A stretch of DNA of 64,000 bases from Tretioscincus oriximinensis (lineage: Eukaryota; Chordata; Lepidosauria; Squamata; Gymnophthalmidae): positions 1,135,806 to 1,199,805 of the forward strand of contig JAJVDF010000168.1 in NCBI GenBank assembly GCA_022410635.1, given 5' to 3'. Both the position numbers and the translations under genes were made by a program. Below the pieces are notes generated by a model. The model was not told where the DNA came from and made no database searches. It worked only from the letters and a program-made list of their open reading frames with translations. This document shows, piece after piece, positions 53,820-63,825 of this stretch; position 1 is the stretch's first letter, and each line of letters opens with the position of its first letter.

Positions 53820-54645
53820 ACAGCAATCATTGCTTACTAGTCCTGATGACTGCCTTCCTTCCCATGGTCAAAAAAGTCATACTCTTGATTTTACTGAATT
53901 TTGTTCCATTTTTTTAAAAAAGCAATAAACTGCTTTGTTCCAAGCTAGTACGTGGTTTATTTTTCTTACCTACTAAGGGATTGTTCTTTGCAAGGTACTA
54001 AATAGTTGCTTACGTCTTACTTGTACCTTTCCCCTTCTGTTCTGGCAACAATGGGTTTCCAACAAGGAAAGGAACCTTTCCTCCTTTGAACGTAAGCAAG
54101 CACGGAAAGGCCGCGGCAGCGTAATCGGGCTGATGGAAGTTTGGGTAACGCTTGTTAAACACACAAAAGAGGCAGCCCTTGCGTCTCTTCCCAGGCGTGC
54201 TTTGAAAGGTCACACAAGTTTGCTTAAGGGAAGCGATCTTCTTAGAGCATAAAGGTTAACCCTAGGCTGGTCCCTCCTCGTGGTTAGGCTGGGGGTTAGG
54301 GCTGGAGGTGGAATGCAGAAAATGCTTTCAATTTCTGGAATTACAGACCCAGCTTGTTTACTAGTTTATTCACAGAAAGCTCTGATCTCGTCTCCGTTTG
54401 CTCTATTTCCAGATGTGCTGCCCCTGAGATGGATAGATATTGCAAATGCAGCCTTTGAAGTGGGAGTTTCCTTTGGTGGCTGGAGGCTGCAAGGGGGGCA
54501 GATCTTAGGAGTCTAGTCAGATGTTTGGGGCTTTTTAGAGGGAATTTCTTATGACCTGCTGTCCTTTTGCACATAGCAAAAAAGGGCCACAGGTTTGAAA
54601 TTCAATAGTGTGGCTGGTGGAAGCTTATTTCCACAAATGGCCTAA
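53820..54645. other. No gene or named repeat seen
   Basis: Unassigned intron 1 sequence. CTAGGCTGG, GGTTAGGCTGGGGGTTAGGG near 54260-54302 is locally G-rich. Confidence 0.4.
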
Positions 54646-54648
54646 TTC

Positions 54649-54836
54649 ATAAGAACACAAGAAGAGCCATACTGAATCGGGCCGGAGCCCATCTACTCCA
54701 GCATTCTGTCCTACACAGAAGTCCACCAGATGCACCTGGGCAGTCTGAACAGAAGAAGGCAAAATATGCATCTGTTGATGGCATTTCAGGGGTACTGCCT
54801 GTTGCTCCATCCTGAAGGCAGCATCCAGACATCTGA
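54649..54836 (-). mobile_element. CR1-like LINE 3' end (family A)
   Basis: AAGAACACAAGAAGAGCCAT, ACTGAATCGGGCCGGAGCCC to CCTGTTGCTCCATCCTGAAG, GCAGCATCCAGACATCTG. Confidence 0.82.
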
Positions 54837-54837
54837 A

Positions 54838-55190
54838 GATATCTGTTTTTGTAATGCTTCCAGTGGTTTAAAATGTTCAAGCTTTCTCAAGCTAATGAAA
54901 CCGAAAGCTTGTATGGACAGATCCCCTAGCCACCTTCTTGTGAGCAGAAAAAAATGTTTCCTATGGGTGGGATTGGGCTGCTGGTGCTACTGCTGGCTTC
55001 GTGAAGCTGCTGGGCATTCAAAAAAATTAACAAACACATGTCATCATGAAAAACAAAGGGGCCAATATAATACCATGAAGACCACATGGCCTCAGAATGC
55101 TTCTGAACTACCACCCCCAACATTCCAATGAAACTGGCATGAAATTCAAATAGATGAATGCTGGGAGATGTAGTTCAGAAACATTTTAAA
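54838..55190 (-). repeat. Repeat P, copy 3, internally deleted
   Basis: CCAGTGGTTTAAAATGTTCA, AGCTTTCTCAAGCTAATG and AGTGGGATTGGGC-type words match copy 5. TGCTACTGCTGGCTTCGTGA, AGCTGCTGGGCAT matches its other end, joined by a deletion. ACTACATCTCCCA (minus) lies at 55162-55174 in a separate piece. Confidence 0.6.
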
Positions 55191-55194
55191 GCCT

Positions 55195-55645
55195 GCAGCT
55201 GAACACGCACAAGCAGCGGGCAGAACTGCCAAAAGATTCAAAATATATTGCCAATTAATCTTCTGGTGTTTTTAAATTTACCAACAAAGCAAAATGGCAT
55301 TTTAATTGGCAAAGGCCTCCTCTCGCGTAGCCCTCCAAGATCAGATCTTTCTCGAAGCTACCTACCAGGAGGTGATTTCCGCAACCCCAAGATTTCTCTA
55401 TGACATCCTGAACACGGAGAAAAAACCCTGGGGGGGTTGCATAAGAGAACAAAATCTTTCCAAATTACACGCTGATAAAAAGGTATTTGCTCATCTGCGA
55501 AAAGGGAAATAAAAAATAAGGCATTTGGCACAGGTAGACCATGCTGGACTGGGAACCTGAAGCTAAAAATATCTCAAGATGCCTTTCTGGAGAGTTGACA
55601 GCAGGGGCAGAGAGGGAGTTTGTTGTTCACAGAAGCACCAAAGCT
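55195..55645. other. No gene or named repeat seen
   Basis: Unassigned sequence. Confidence 0.4.
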
Positions 55646-55736
55646 TTTATATATATACATTGATTGCTGCAAAACAATTTATATATATATATATATGTTT
55701 TATATATATATAAAACAATTTTGCAGCAATCAATGT
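55646..55736. repeat. Perfect 18-base inverted repeat around an AT-rich loop
   Basis: ACATTGATTGCTGCAAAA (55657-55674) pairs exactly with TTTTGCAGCAATCAATGT (55719-55736). The 44-base loop is mostly TATATA and partly self-complementary. Confidence 0.92.
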
Positions 55737-55739
55737 TGT

Positions 55740-56555
55740 CCATGATGCAAGTGCACAAAAAAACTGGAGCTAATTGGACAGGGTGCCCAAAACCCATCCT
55801 TGCCAACAGGCAGCCCAGACTAAGTCACCGGAGCCTCACACGACCCACCAAAGAGCCTCGTACGACTCACCAAAGAACCTCGTACAACTCACCAAAGAGT
55901 GGAGGTTTGGCAAGGCTCAGGGTGAGCAGATGGAATTCGCCATTTTCCCGCTCCAAGCCAATGAACAATGGCAATACCCATCCAGGGTAATCCTGGGCCC
56001 AATATATGTATATACACACAAATACATATCAACAGCCAACGGGAGAAAACCACAGGTTCTCCCTTTCTTCCCTCTTCGGTCCAACTCCAGTTCCTTTAGT
56101 GAGGAAACAGGAGCAGAGAAACGGTATGCTATGTTGGGTTCCAAGGAAGTAAGTCAATCCTATTTCCAATCTTTCTCTCTTATTCGTTTTAATCCCTGCA
56201 ATAATTATCAAGTTTGAACAAAGGTGCACTTACTCAAGGACTCACAGGAACAGAGATAGTTCCTGGAATTTTAAAACCCATATACTCACATACAAACAGG
56301 AATGCAGAGTAAAAAATCTCTTCTCAACCCATAGTGCATAACAGCGGATGTTTGCAGGACATTAAAAGCAAAATCTCAAACAAGGAGACAACGAACTACT
56401 GCAAGATGAGCACAAGGTGAAACTGACAGCATGTTCTTTTGAATGTGCTAGGTACTGTGTTCTCTTTCATCCAAGGTGTTTGAAGCTGCTTCTTTCAACC
56501 CACCTACCTATTCCAGTCAATTTTCCTAACAACCCTCATGAGATAAACCATAGAA
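55740..56555. other. No gene seen; short tandem triplication
   Basis: A CGACTCACCAAAGAGCCTCG-type unit is repeated about three times near 55835-55900 (CACGACCCACCAAAGAGCC, TACGACTCACCAAAGAACC, TACAACTCACCAAAGAGTGG). No conserved coding signal. Confidence 0.5.
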
Positions 56556-56559
56556 GAAG

Positions 56560-56738
56560 TGACCTGGCTACTAGAATGGATCACTTGGCATTGCTTCCAG
56601 GTTGGAGACTCAAGGAGGATGCATCTAAATGTCACCTACAGGGACACAAGAGAAGGGGGAGGCTTTACCTTTCGTCTTCTGGATGAGATGCCAAGAAGCC
56701 ATTGGTGGGCCCCTGTGGGGGGCAGAATGCTGGACTAG
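56560..56738 (+). mobile_element. CR1-like LINE 3' fragment (family A)
   Basis: ACTAGAATGGATCACTTGGC, ATTGCTTCCAGGTTGGAG through GGGGCAGAATGCTGGACTAG. Confidence 0.6.
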
Positions 56739-56740
56739 AA

Positions 56741-57345
56741 TCATAGAGTTGGAAGAGACCTCCAGGGTCATTGGGTCCAACCCCCTGCTCGATGCAGGAT
56801 TCATTAAACCATCCCAGACAGATGACTGTCCAGTCTCTGCTTGAAGACTTCCAGTGATGGCGAACTCACCACCCCCTGTGGCAAACTGTTCCACTGGTTT
56901 ATCACCCTGCCTGTTAGAAAGTTTTTTCTGATAGCTAATCTAAATCTACTCCCTTGAAGTTTCATTCCATTGTTTCTAGTCCTTCCTTGTGCTAATGAGA
57001 ACAGTGCTGATCCCTCTGCTCTGTGAAAAGCCCTTCAGATATTTGTAGGCAGCTATCAGGTCTCCTCTCAGTCTTCTCTTTTGCAGACTAAACATCCCCA
57101 GATCCTTTAACCCTTCCTCATAGGACAGGGTTTGCAGGCCACTCACCATCCTTGTAACTCTCTTTTGTACTTGCTCTAGTTTATCAATGTCCTTTTTAAA
57201 TTGGGGCCCCCAGAACTGAACACAGGATTCCAAGTGTGGTCGTACCAAAGCACTGTAGAGTGGAATAAGATGGGCAACAACAATACTACCACCACCACGA
57301 GTGTTGGGTCCAACAAAAGCAAGGTTACGGTGCACAAACCTTTCA
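56741..57345 (-). mobile_element. CR1 LINE 3' fragment (family B), copy 4, best preserved
   Basis: The plus strand begins ATCATAGAGTTGGAAGAGAC, CTCCAGGGTCATTGGGTCCA, ACCCCCTGCT, the classical reverse of a CR1 3' end. The minus-strand frame (57335 to 56976) reads [40 protein letters not shown] and [15 protein letters not shown] before a stop. The reverse transcriptase itself is not present. Confidence 0.9.
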
Positions 57346-57349
57346 GTGG

Positions 57350-57740
57350 AGCCACAGACCCCTGTAAGTGATAGTGCTGTTTATGTAGAAAGATGAACGA
57401 TGCTCAGGGCCTGCATTTTTTCTTCTTTGGATGGGTGCAGAAGCCTCTTTCGCATGTGCAAAGCTCTAGGTAGTGGCGTGCAGCAGCTGCTGTGTTTCAA
57501 CAAACAAGACAGCTGACCTCCCTGACATTAGTCCTATCTTTACTATTTGAACAATCCTGCTATTTAAACAAGTGACAACACAGTGGCTTCCCAGGCTTCC
57601 TAAGCATAAGGAGATTCAGTTTTATAGCGGCGATAGCCGCAGCAACCTGGTGACCTATGCTCCTAATTGCTCCAGAGCACGTTCTCCTCTTTCTTCTGAA
57701 GTGTGGAGGGACTGGTTGGATTTCTTGGGGGCAGTATGGG
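57350..57740. other. No gene or named repeat seen
   Basis: Unassigned sequence. Confidence 0.4.
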
Positions 57741-57744
57741 GGCA

Positions 57745-57860
57745 GTAAGAACACCAGGGGAACATCAGGCTTCCAACCATCTAGCCCAGCATTCTGTTTC
57801 ACCCGGTGGCCCGCCAGGAGAAGGAGAAAGCAAAAACGTCACTGGTTCTCGACTCCCTCG
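57745..57860 (-). mobile_element. CR1-like LINE 3' end (family A), diverged
   Basis: AGAACACCAGGGGAACATCA, CATCTAGCCCAGCATTCTGT, TTCACCCGGTGGCCCGCCAG. Confidence 0.55.
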
Positions 57861-58127
57861 TTAAATAAGGTTCCTCGTTTTGTTAAAACTTGAAGGAGGG
57901 AGTCCTAGAAGAGAGGAAGGTGGAGGAGTGATGGGGCAGCATTGAAAAGTCTGTAGTTTTGTTTGGGGGGGAAGGAATGGCATGGGGACGTGGGGGTGTG
58001 TGTGTCTGGGCAGGAGGGGGCGTGGTCTGGATGGGGTGGAGTTTAGGTTGGGGAGGTGATGTGGCCCTTGAGTGATGTTACTAATATCCAAATGGCCCCC
58101 ACCCCTGCTCGCCAGGCACTGACATCA

Positions 58128-58290
58128 TATAAGAACATAAGAACATAAGAAGAGCCATACTGGATCAGGCCACAACCCATCAAGTCTAGCATTCTGTGTC
58201 ACACAGAGGCCCGCCAGATGCACCTGGGCAGTCCGAACAGAGGAAAGCAGAATCTGCCCCTGTTCNTGACTTCCTACAAAAATAGCTTTT
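58128..58290 (-). mobile_element. CR1-like LINE 3' end (family A)
   Basis: TATAAGAACATAAGAACATA, AGAAGAGCCATACTGGATCA, GGCCACAACCCATCAAGTC, ending near CCTGTTCNTGACTTCC. Confidence 0.85.
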
Positions 58291-58294
58291 GGTG

Positions 58295-58440
58295 CCTCTT
58301 CACTAAGGTTTCTGACTCTCAAGTAGGTCCTGCATTCTGTCCTTCCAGGAAGGTTGGGTTATGGATCTTTTTAAACCTTTTATTAATGTGTACATTTTGT
58401 TTCTTGACGAAGGGCGGGAGGCCAAATAAATAAATAAGTT
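58295..58440 (+). repeat. L2-like 3' end (family E)
   Basis: TGCATTCTGTCCTTCCAGGA, AGGTTGGG, TATGGATCTTTTTAAACC, AGGGCGGGAGGCCAAATAAA reads as the reverse of the 43.04-43.2 kb element. Confidence 0.55.
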
Positions 58441-58539
58441 ACCTACCTTTGGATTCCATCAGAGAACGATAGGGACAAACCGACGATTCCCTGTTTTCCA
58501 AAAACAATTACCACTGAGCTACAGCCATTCCCAGAATCC

Positions 58540-58965
58540 ATGGGCAATTCTGCAGCTTTCCTGGCAGCATCTTCAACCTATTTCTGGAAATAGGCAGTGG
58601 GAAACCACATCTGTACCCCTGCCAAGAAAACTGCATGGAAAAGTCCATGGAGTGAGCAAATAGCTAAAGCTCATAGAGCAAGCTGCCCCAAAAGGAGAGA
58701 TTTGCTCATCTGATGCCCATCAGCTTCCTAAAGTAGACAATAGTAAACCACTTCTGTATCCCTACCAGGAACGCTGCTTAGGAATGCAGATTGTGGGGGT
58801 AGAACAAACTATTTGGAAAGCAGAGGGTAGCAAACATGACCCCCAGCCTGTCTCCAAAAGTAAGCAATAATAAACCATTTCTATATCCCTGCCAAGAAAA
58901 CTGCACCAAGATGACCATGCAAATTAACCACCCGTGGAATGGGAATCAACAACAAATATATTGCC
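58540..58965 (+). repeat. Three diverged tandem units of about 125-145 bases
   Basis: CCACATCTGTACCCCTGCCA (58605), CCACTTCTGTATCCCTACCA (58748) and CCATTTCTATATCCCTGCCA (58875) each sit in a similar context (about 20 bases after a short purine-rich lead, before AGAAAACTGC or GGAACGCTGC). They resemble a SINE mid-section. Confidence 0.7.
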
Positions 58966-59217
58966 ATTGCAGGCCAATAAACACAGGTTATTTGGCCTCA
59001 ATCCCTACGGACTGCAAAGTTAAGAAGGCTTCGATACTTTCAAGGGATTGTTATTGTTTTTTAAAAATTAATTAAATAAACAACAAAAGATAAAAACACA
59101 AATACAAAAATATTTAACTAAAATCAACCCAGAGGTAAACAGACAGGAGTGAACCATTCTAAACCTTAAAATAGCCAAAATGTACCTACATTTACTCATT
59201 CCACCTTTCAAAAAAGT

Positions 59218-59265
59218 TCTTATTATTATCATCATCATCACCATCACCATTATCATTAATGTTAT
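59218..59265 (+). repeat. ATT/ATC microsatellite
   Basis: TTATTATTATCATCATCATC, ACCATCACCATTATC. Confidence 0.85.
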
Positions 59266-59317
59266 TTATACATACATAAAGGGATTCCCATAACCTGTAT
59301 TTATAGTGTTACTTAAT

Positions 59318-59775
59318 ACTCTAGGTTGTCAACAGTAACAAAACTAGCAGCTTTCGGTTTCTCACCTTCAGGCACAATTTTTTCCGGTTTTATGGTTATC
59401 AGTTGCATTTCTGCCTGCTTTTCTACACGGTTTTTTCGCGATGACAAGTGCCTATTATAAAAGCTTGGATGCACAGGAGCTTCGTGACTATAGAAGCCAT
59501 AGTAGCAGCAGCAGCCCAAAATATGTGCAGGGTGAAACAGAGCTGTTACTTATACTGTGGTGCAGCCTGCTGGGAAATATGGCCCACCTTCGAGCAACAG
59601 GTAGCCTCTTCTGTACAGGCCCCTGCCTGAGGACTACAGGTCCCAGCATGCACCACAGGCAGCCCAGGGAGGAACATTGCCTTTCGTTCCAATCAGGGCC
59701 AAGTCCTGCCCACAGAAACCTATTTTCTGTTTACAGGAAATCGCCTGGGGGACCCGCCTATAACTTGTTGACATA
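59318..59775 (+). repeat. Repeat P, copy 4
   Basis: AGGTTGTCAACAGTAACAAA, GCAGCTTTCGGTTTCTCACC, GATGACAAGTGCCTATTATA parallels copy 1. ACTACAGGTCCCA lies at 59633-59645, and a decayed partner TGGGAAATATGGC at 59571. The frames here (134 codons) have no domain. Confidence 0.72.
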
Positions 59776-60034
59776 TCAAATGTATATTCTTCTGCTACTT
59801 AAACCAAGTCCCTTTAATTTGCTTCGATCTATCATGGCATCCTAATTCCAGGGTGGCTCGAATTACCCAAAGGACCACATCAATCAAACATCTACTATTA
59901 TCATTTATCTGCTGACTTGTATATATTTGGAAGCGGGAGGGGGGGAGATTCTGTATTACAAGCTATTCAATTCTTAACCGTTCTATAAACGAAGCCACTT
60001 CATTGCTGCATTGGGCATATCCGTTCCCATTTGG

Positions 60035-60188
60035 TAATATATCCCCATATACGGGTGATCTTGGGCCAATCGCAGTTCTTTAGAACTCTCTCAGCCCCTC
60101 ATACTTCAGAGGGCATCTGTTGTGGAGAAAGCAACAAATGTGTGATACCCTTTGGATGGCTGCCCTGAGGCCTTCAGGTATAGGGAAG
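60035..60188 (+). mobile_element. Second tRNA-like SINE type, copy 2 (partial)
   Basis: GGGTGATCTTGGGCCAATCG, CAGTTCTTTAGAACTCTCTC, AGCCCCTCATACTTCAGAGG, GCATCTGTTGTGGAGAAAGC matches 32282-32375. Confidence 0.6.
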
Positions 60189-60197
60189 AATATTAGA

Positions 60198-60490
60198 AAT
60201 TTGCTTAGGAATCAGCTGAGAAATCGGGTTTCGAGGNCCTGTGTGGGACGTGGGNAGGGGTGAGCANCTTCCACTAGCCTGTAGCTCTAGCCAACCCAGC
60301 TATTCGAAAGCAAGAATTGCAAGAAATTGCAACTGACTGCAAGTAGATACATGGGAACCACCAGAGCCTGGTGGGGAAGATAGAATGTCAGCCTTCNGGC
60401 AAAAATACTCTTGTAAGCCGCTTTGAGTCCCTTTGAAAGGTGAGAAAAGCGGGGTATAAGAACCCAGTTCTTCTTCTNCTTCTTCTATTA
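60198..60490 (+). mobile_element. tRNA-derived SINE (family S), copy 6
   Basis: The head is partial (CTTAGGAATCAGCTGAGAAA, TCGGGTTTCGAGGNCC). The body and tail match 20290-20545 closely and end in TTCTTCTTCTNCTTCTTC. Confidence 0.85.
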
Positions 60491-60544
60491 GTGCAAATAA
60501 ATAAACAATAAACAAAAATTTACCTGNTATTGTAGTAATCATAT

Positions 60545-60645
60545 TTGTTTGTTTGTTTGTTTAGGGTTTTATATCCTGCCCTTCACCATAGGTTCTTGGA
60601 ATGAGTAAAAGAAGACTAAAAATACACATTACATATAAAAATAAC
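60545..60645 (-). repeat. L2-like 3' end fragment (family E)
   Basis: A GTTTGTTTGTTTGTTTAGGG lead followed by TTTTATATCCTGCCCTTCAC, CATAGG. Confidence 0.45.
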
Positions 60646-60729
60646 CATATATGCAGAGTTCTGNGCCATTGATGCCGGAATTTCAACGCTACCACTTTAA
60701 ATGCTTTCATTTTTAATTTTGTTTTAAAA

Positions 60730-61195
60730 CTTTCAGTGGTTTTGAGTGTTCAATCTTTCTCAAACTAACGGAGGTGACAGGTTCTGCAGACTGGTCCCCC
60801 AGCCAGAAAAAGTATTTCATGTGGTAGGATTGGGCACAGGTTGGCTAAAGAGTCTTCTTCCCTAGAGATAGTTGCGGTGCAGGCTGGGAGCTGTAGTCTG
60901 AAAGGCAGAGCTCCAAGTAGGTTGGACAGAAGAAGCTCCCCACTGCTTGGACTACACTTCCCAGCAGGCCACACCACTGGCACAAACACAGCTCTTTTTC
61001 ACTTTTTCCACATTCAGGCTGCTACTGCTACCGGTAGCTTTGGGAAGCTGACGAGCATCCAAGCTTTTGCAATAAGCGCTTGTCTTTGTGAACAAACATC
61101 ATGGAAAGCAAGCAGAAATACAACTAAGAACCACAAAACAGGAACCGGAAATTCTATCAGGGTAGAGAAACAGGAAGCGGGCGGTTTCTGAAAAC
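60730..61195 (-). repeat. Repeat P, copy 5, both motifs intact
   Basis: ACTACAGCTCCCA (minus) at 60885-60897 and ACTACACTTCCCA (plus) at 60951-60963 have starts 66 bases apart, as in copy 1. The outer sequence AGTGGTTTTGAGTGTTCAAT, CTTTCTCAAACTAACGG matches copy 3, and AAAGCAAGCAGAAATACAAC, TAAGAACCACAAAACAGGAA is the reverse of the copy 1/4 start. Confidence 0.75.
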
Positions 61196-61199
61196 CCAT

Positions 61200-63185
61200 C
61201 TATATCCAGCTCCCAACACTGCACACCTTTGATTTACGTCTAGCATTTAGATCCACACGTGAATTTTCACAGGACAAGGAACTGGGGAGCAATTAAAAAA
61301 CCGGAACGAACCGAGGAGCAATAAAACATTTTGAAACGTTTACTGTGGTGCCATCATGCTGAACATCTGAAGGACGCACCGAGTCACATGCAGCCTAACG
61401 GAGAATGGAAGCTGCCAAGCAGTTGTCATCAATTCTCATTTTATAGGCTGAGTCAGGCCAGGTTAGTCCAACACAAGAGACTGAGGCTAAACCCACACGG
61501 AGGTGAAAATGCAAATGCCTCCAGTTCTCCTGAACTCTTCCTTGAAACCTTTCCCATAACTCCAGGCTCTCCTACTTCAAGGCATCACACAAAAATTGAC
61601 AACAATCCCCCAAATTCTCAGATCAGGGNCAACAAAAGGCCACTTCTAGAACGCACCGCCCCCCCCCCACCACGGGGAAAGCGCACGAGAATCCACCCAC
61701 ACAAAATGTTTGTCCATCCTAGGGTTCCCCACGAGGGAGAAATTCAATTGTACGAGTTTCTCCCTCCCCTGTGTCCCACCCACCGCCTGGAATCTTGTTT
61801 CCGGCCCCGCTCCTTTTTGGTCACGTGACTTCCAGCGCCCTGCCCATCACTGATGTCATTTGCTACTCTGGTTCAGAGGTGCCCCTTTCGTGTTGGGCAG
61901 GGCCAAGCCACGTGACCAAAAAGAGACGGGGCCAGAAGTTATGTGACCAAGAAGAGATGGGCCACAAAGGGCAGGGCGGAGCTGGGCGTGGAAGTCCCCG
62001 TCCCCCCCTTGTATAATTTTCTCAGTTTTGAATTCAGACCATCACTGAATCCCACCCACATCACTACCCACCCAATCCCTATGAATCACTACCGGTTGCC
62101 TGCTGCGCATGATCCTTGGTAGTTCAAGGACGGAGCAAACTGCCCGGAAAGCAGGCTCCCTTGGCAGGAAGGCACCTCCTGCTCCTTGAGCTTTTATACG
62201 GCCATGTTTACTCTTTTTTTAAGAGCTGCTACTGCCATTATCGGAAATCTCAAGCGGAATTCATTTTCTTACCACTCCAGACACAGATAAAGATAACACC
62301 GTTCTGTTTACAAAATGTGCGGAGATTGACTTATTCGTGTGGCTGGTGTACTCTAAACACAGGAGAGAGCGCATGGAGAGAAATGCNGTCAAGGGAAAGC
62401 TTACTCCTGCACTAGAGTGTGCGTTCAAGGGTCAGAGGGCAAGACTTTCCTTAATGGACTCCCTGACCGTAGTGTTTACATTGGGTATGTGAAGGAGCAG
62501 GTGGGTTGGATAGATGCTCTGCTCACGCCTCGCTTTCTAATTTTAGCGCTGAAGATTAAAGCGCTTTGGAAGCNCTTCAGGGATGGCACGGAAGTGGTTC
62601 GAAGGCGGGATCAGTCACACGTTGCTTCTCCTGCTTCTGAACCCGTGGCTAGGAAAAGGGNAGCACAAAGGCCTGACTTCACCGAGAAGACTTTGAACTA
62701 TGAGAACTTAAGGCTGTGTTCTCACTGGGTGGGGGGAACGGGAGCGAAAGCTGTGTGGCTTTGCACTGGGGACACGCAGTTCCCCTATAATCCACAGGGG
62801 GAGCACTTTTGACGTGCGTCATTTCCAAAGCCATTATGTTGCCAGAATGAAGTTCCCTCTCAGAAGTGACGAAGGTGCAGTTTTTCAGACTTCGGTCTAA
62901 CCGTGATCTAGCTAGGGTTTGTCCATAGCGGGAGTGCCTCTGTGCAAATGCTGCCGCACATTGCCTCTGTGCCTCCGTTTTGCTCTAACCTCATTTTTTT
63001 TTCAAGTTAATTTTATTAAATTATATGAACAAAACGCAAAGTACACAAGATCCCCCACCCACTCACCTAGTAGGACAATCATATACCATACATGTAAATA
63101 TAAAATGAAAATACAAATGAAGACCAATTATGTAAAATTCAAAGCNGAGAGCATATTCAAAGCACTTGATAACAAAGGGCGTTGG
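61200..63185. other. No gene or named repeat seen
   Basis: A C-run lies at 61661-61670. Near 61800-61940, TTTTTGGTCACGTGACTTCC and CCACGTGACCAAAAAGAG form an inverted pair with E-box cores (CACGTG). The frame at 62417-62812 has no domain and contains Ns. Confidence 0.4.
61815..61926. repeat. Inverted repeat with CACGTGAC cores
   Basis: CTTTTTGGTCACGTG (61812-61826) pairs with CACGTGACCAAAAAG (61909-61923). They are arms of a small inverted repeat that carry E-box-like CACGTG. Confidence 0.65.
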
Positions 63186-63189
63186 GTGT

Positions 63190-63515
63190 TTTCCAACTGT
63201 CTTCTGCTTGAGATGCCCAGATGGAGCACTGTGTGAGACAGGATGCTGGATTTGATGTACTGATCTGATCCTAGTTAGACTTGGGCTGTGATCTGATCCA
63301 GGTGAGCTTCACTTACATCCTCAAGGGGTTGGACAAATCCATGGAGGGCAGGTGCACCAGTGGCTACTAGAATGGAAGTCCAGGTACCACTTCTAGATTG
63401 GAACGATAGGCAGGCTGCCTATAAAGGTCATTTGTAGGGACTCGAGAGCGGGTGAAGATCTGCCTACCTTTCCAAACTGCACCCATTCTTTCTAAATTCA
63501 TGGAGGACAGGAGCA
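63190..63515 (+). mobile_element. CR1-like LINE 3' fragments (family A), diverged
   Basis: CTGCTTGAGATGCCCAGATG, CTGTGTGAGACAGGATGCTG, then ACTAGAATGGAAGTCCAGGT, GCAGGCTGCCTATAAAGG. Confidence 0.55.
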
Positions 63516-63519
63516 TTTA

Positions 63520-63825
63520 TTTACTATTTACACACATCCCACTCTTTATTCAAAAGTCTCAGGGCAGATAACAACAAAAGCAAAAATGCAAAATTTTTAA
63601 AAACAATACTTGAAAGTGGGGAGTTGAAGGACCATTTCTTCCGCTAAGAGCCAGGTTAAAGAGGTGTGTCTTCAAAGATTTTCTGAATGAATACAGTGTT
63701 GCTGATTGGTGCACCTCAAGGGGGAGATTATTGTCCTGGGGCAACCACCCAGAAAGCCCTGCACCTGGTTCCCACTCCCTCTGCTCACCCACTTTTATTA
63801 GCTCCTGGGAGACCTCTCTTAAGTC
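63520..63825 (-). repeat. L2-like LINE 3' fragment (family E)
   Basis: ATTTATTTACTATTTACACA, AAAAGTCTCAGGGCAGATAA on the plus strand. The minus strand frame has SFRKSLKTHLFNLALSG, a decayed C-terminal word of L2-type ORFs (SLKTHLF). Confidence 0.6.
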
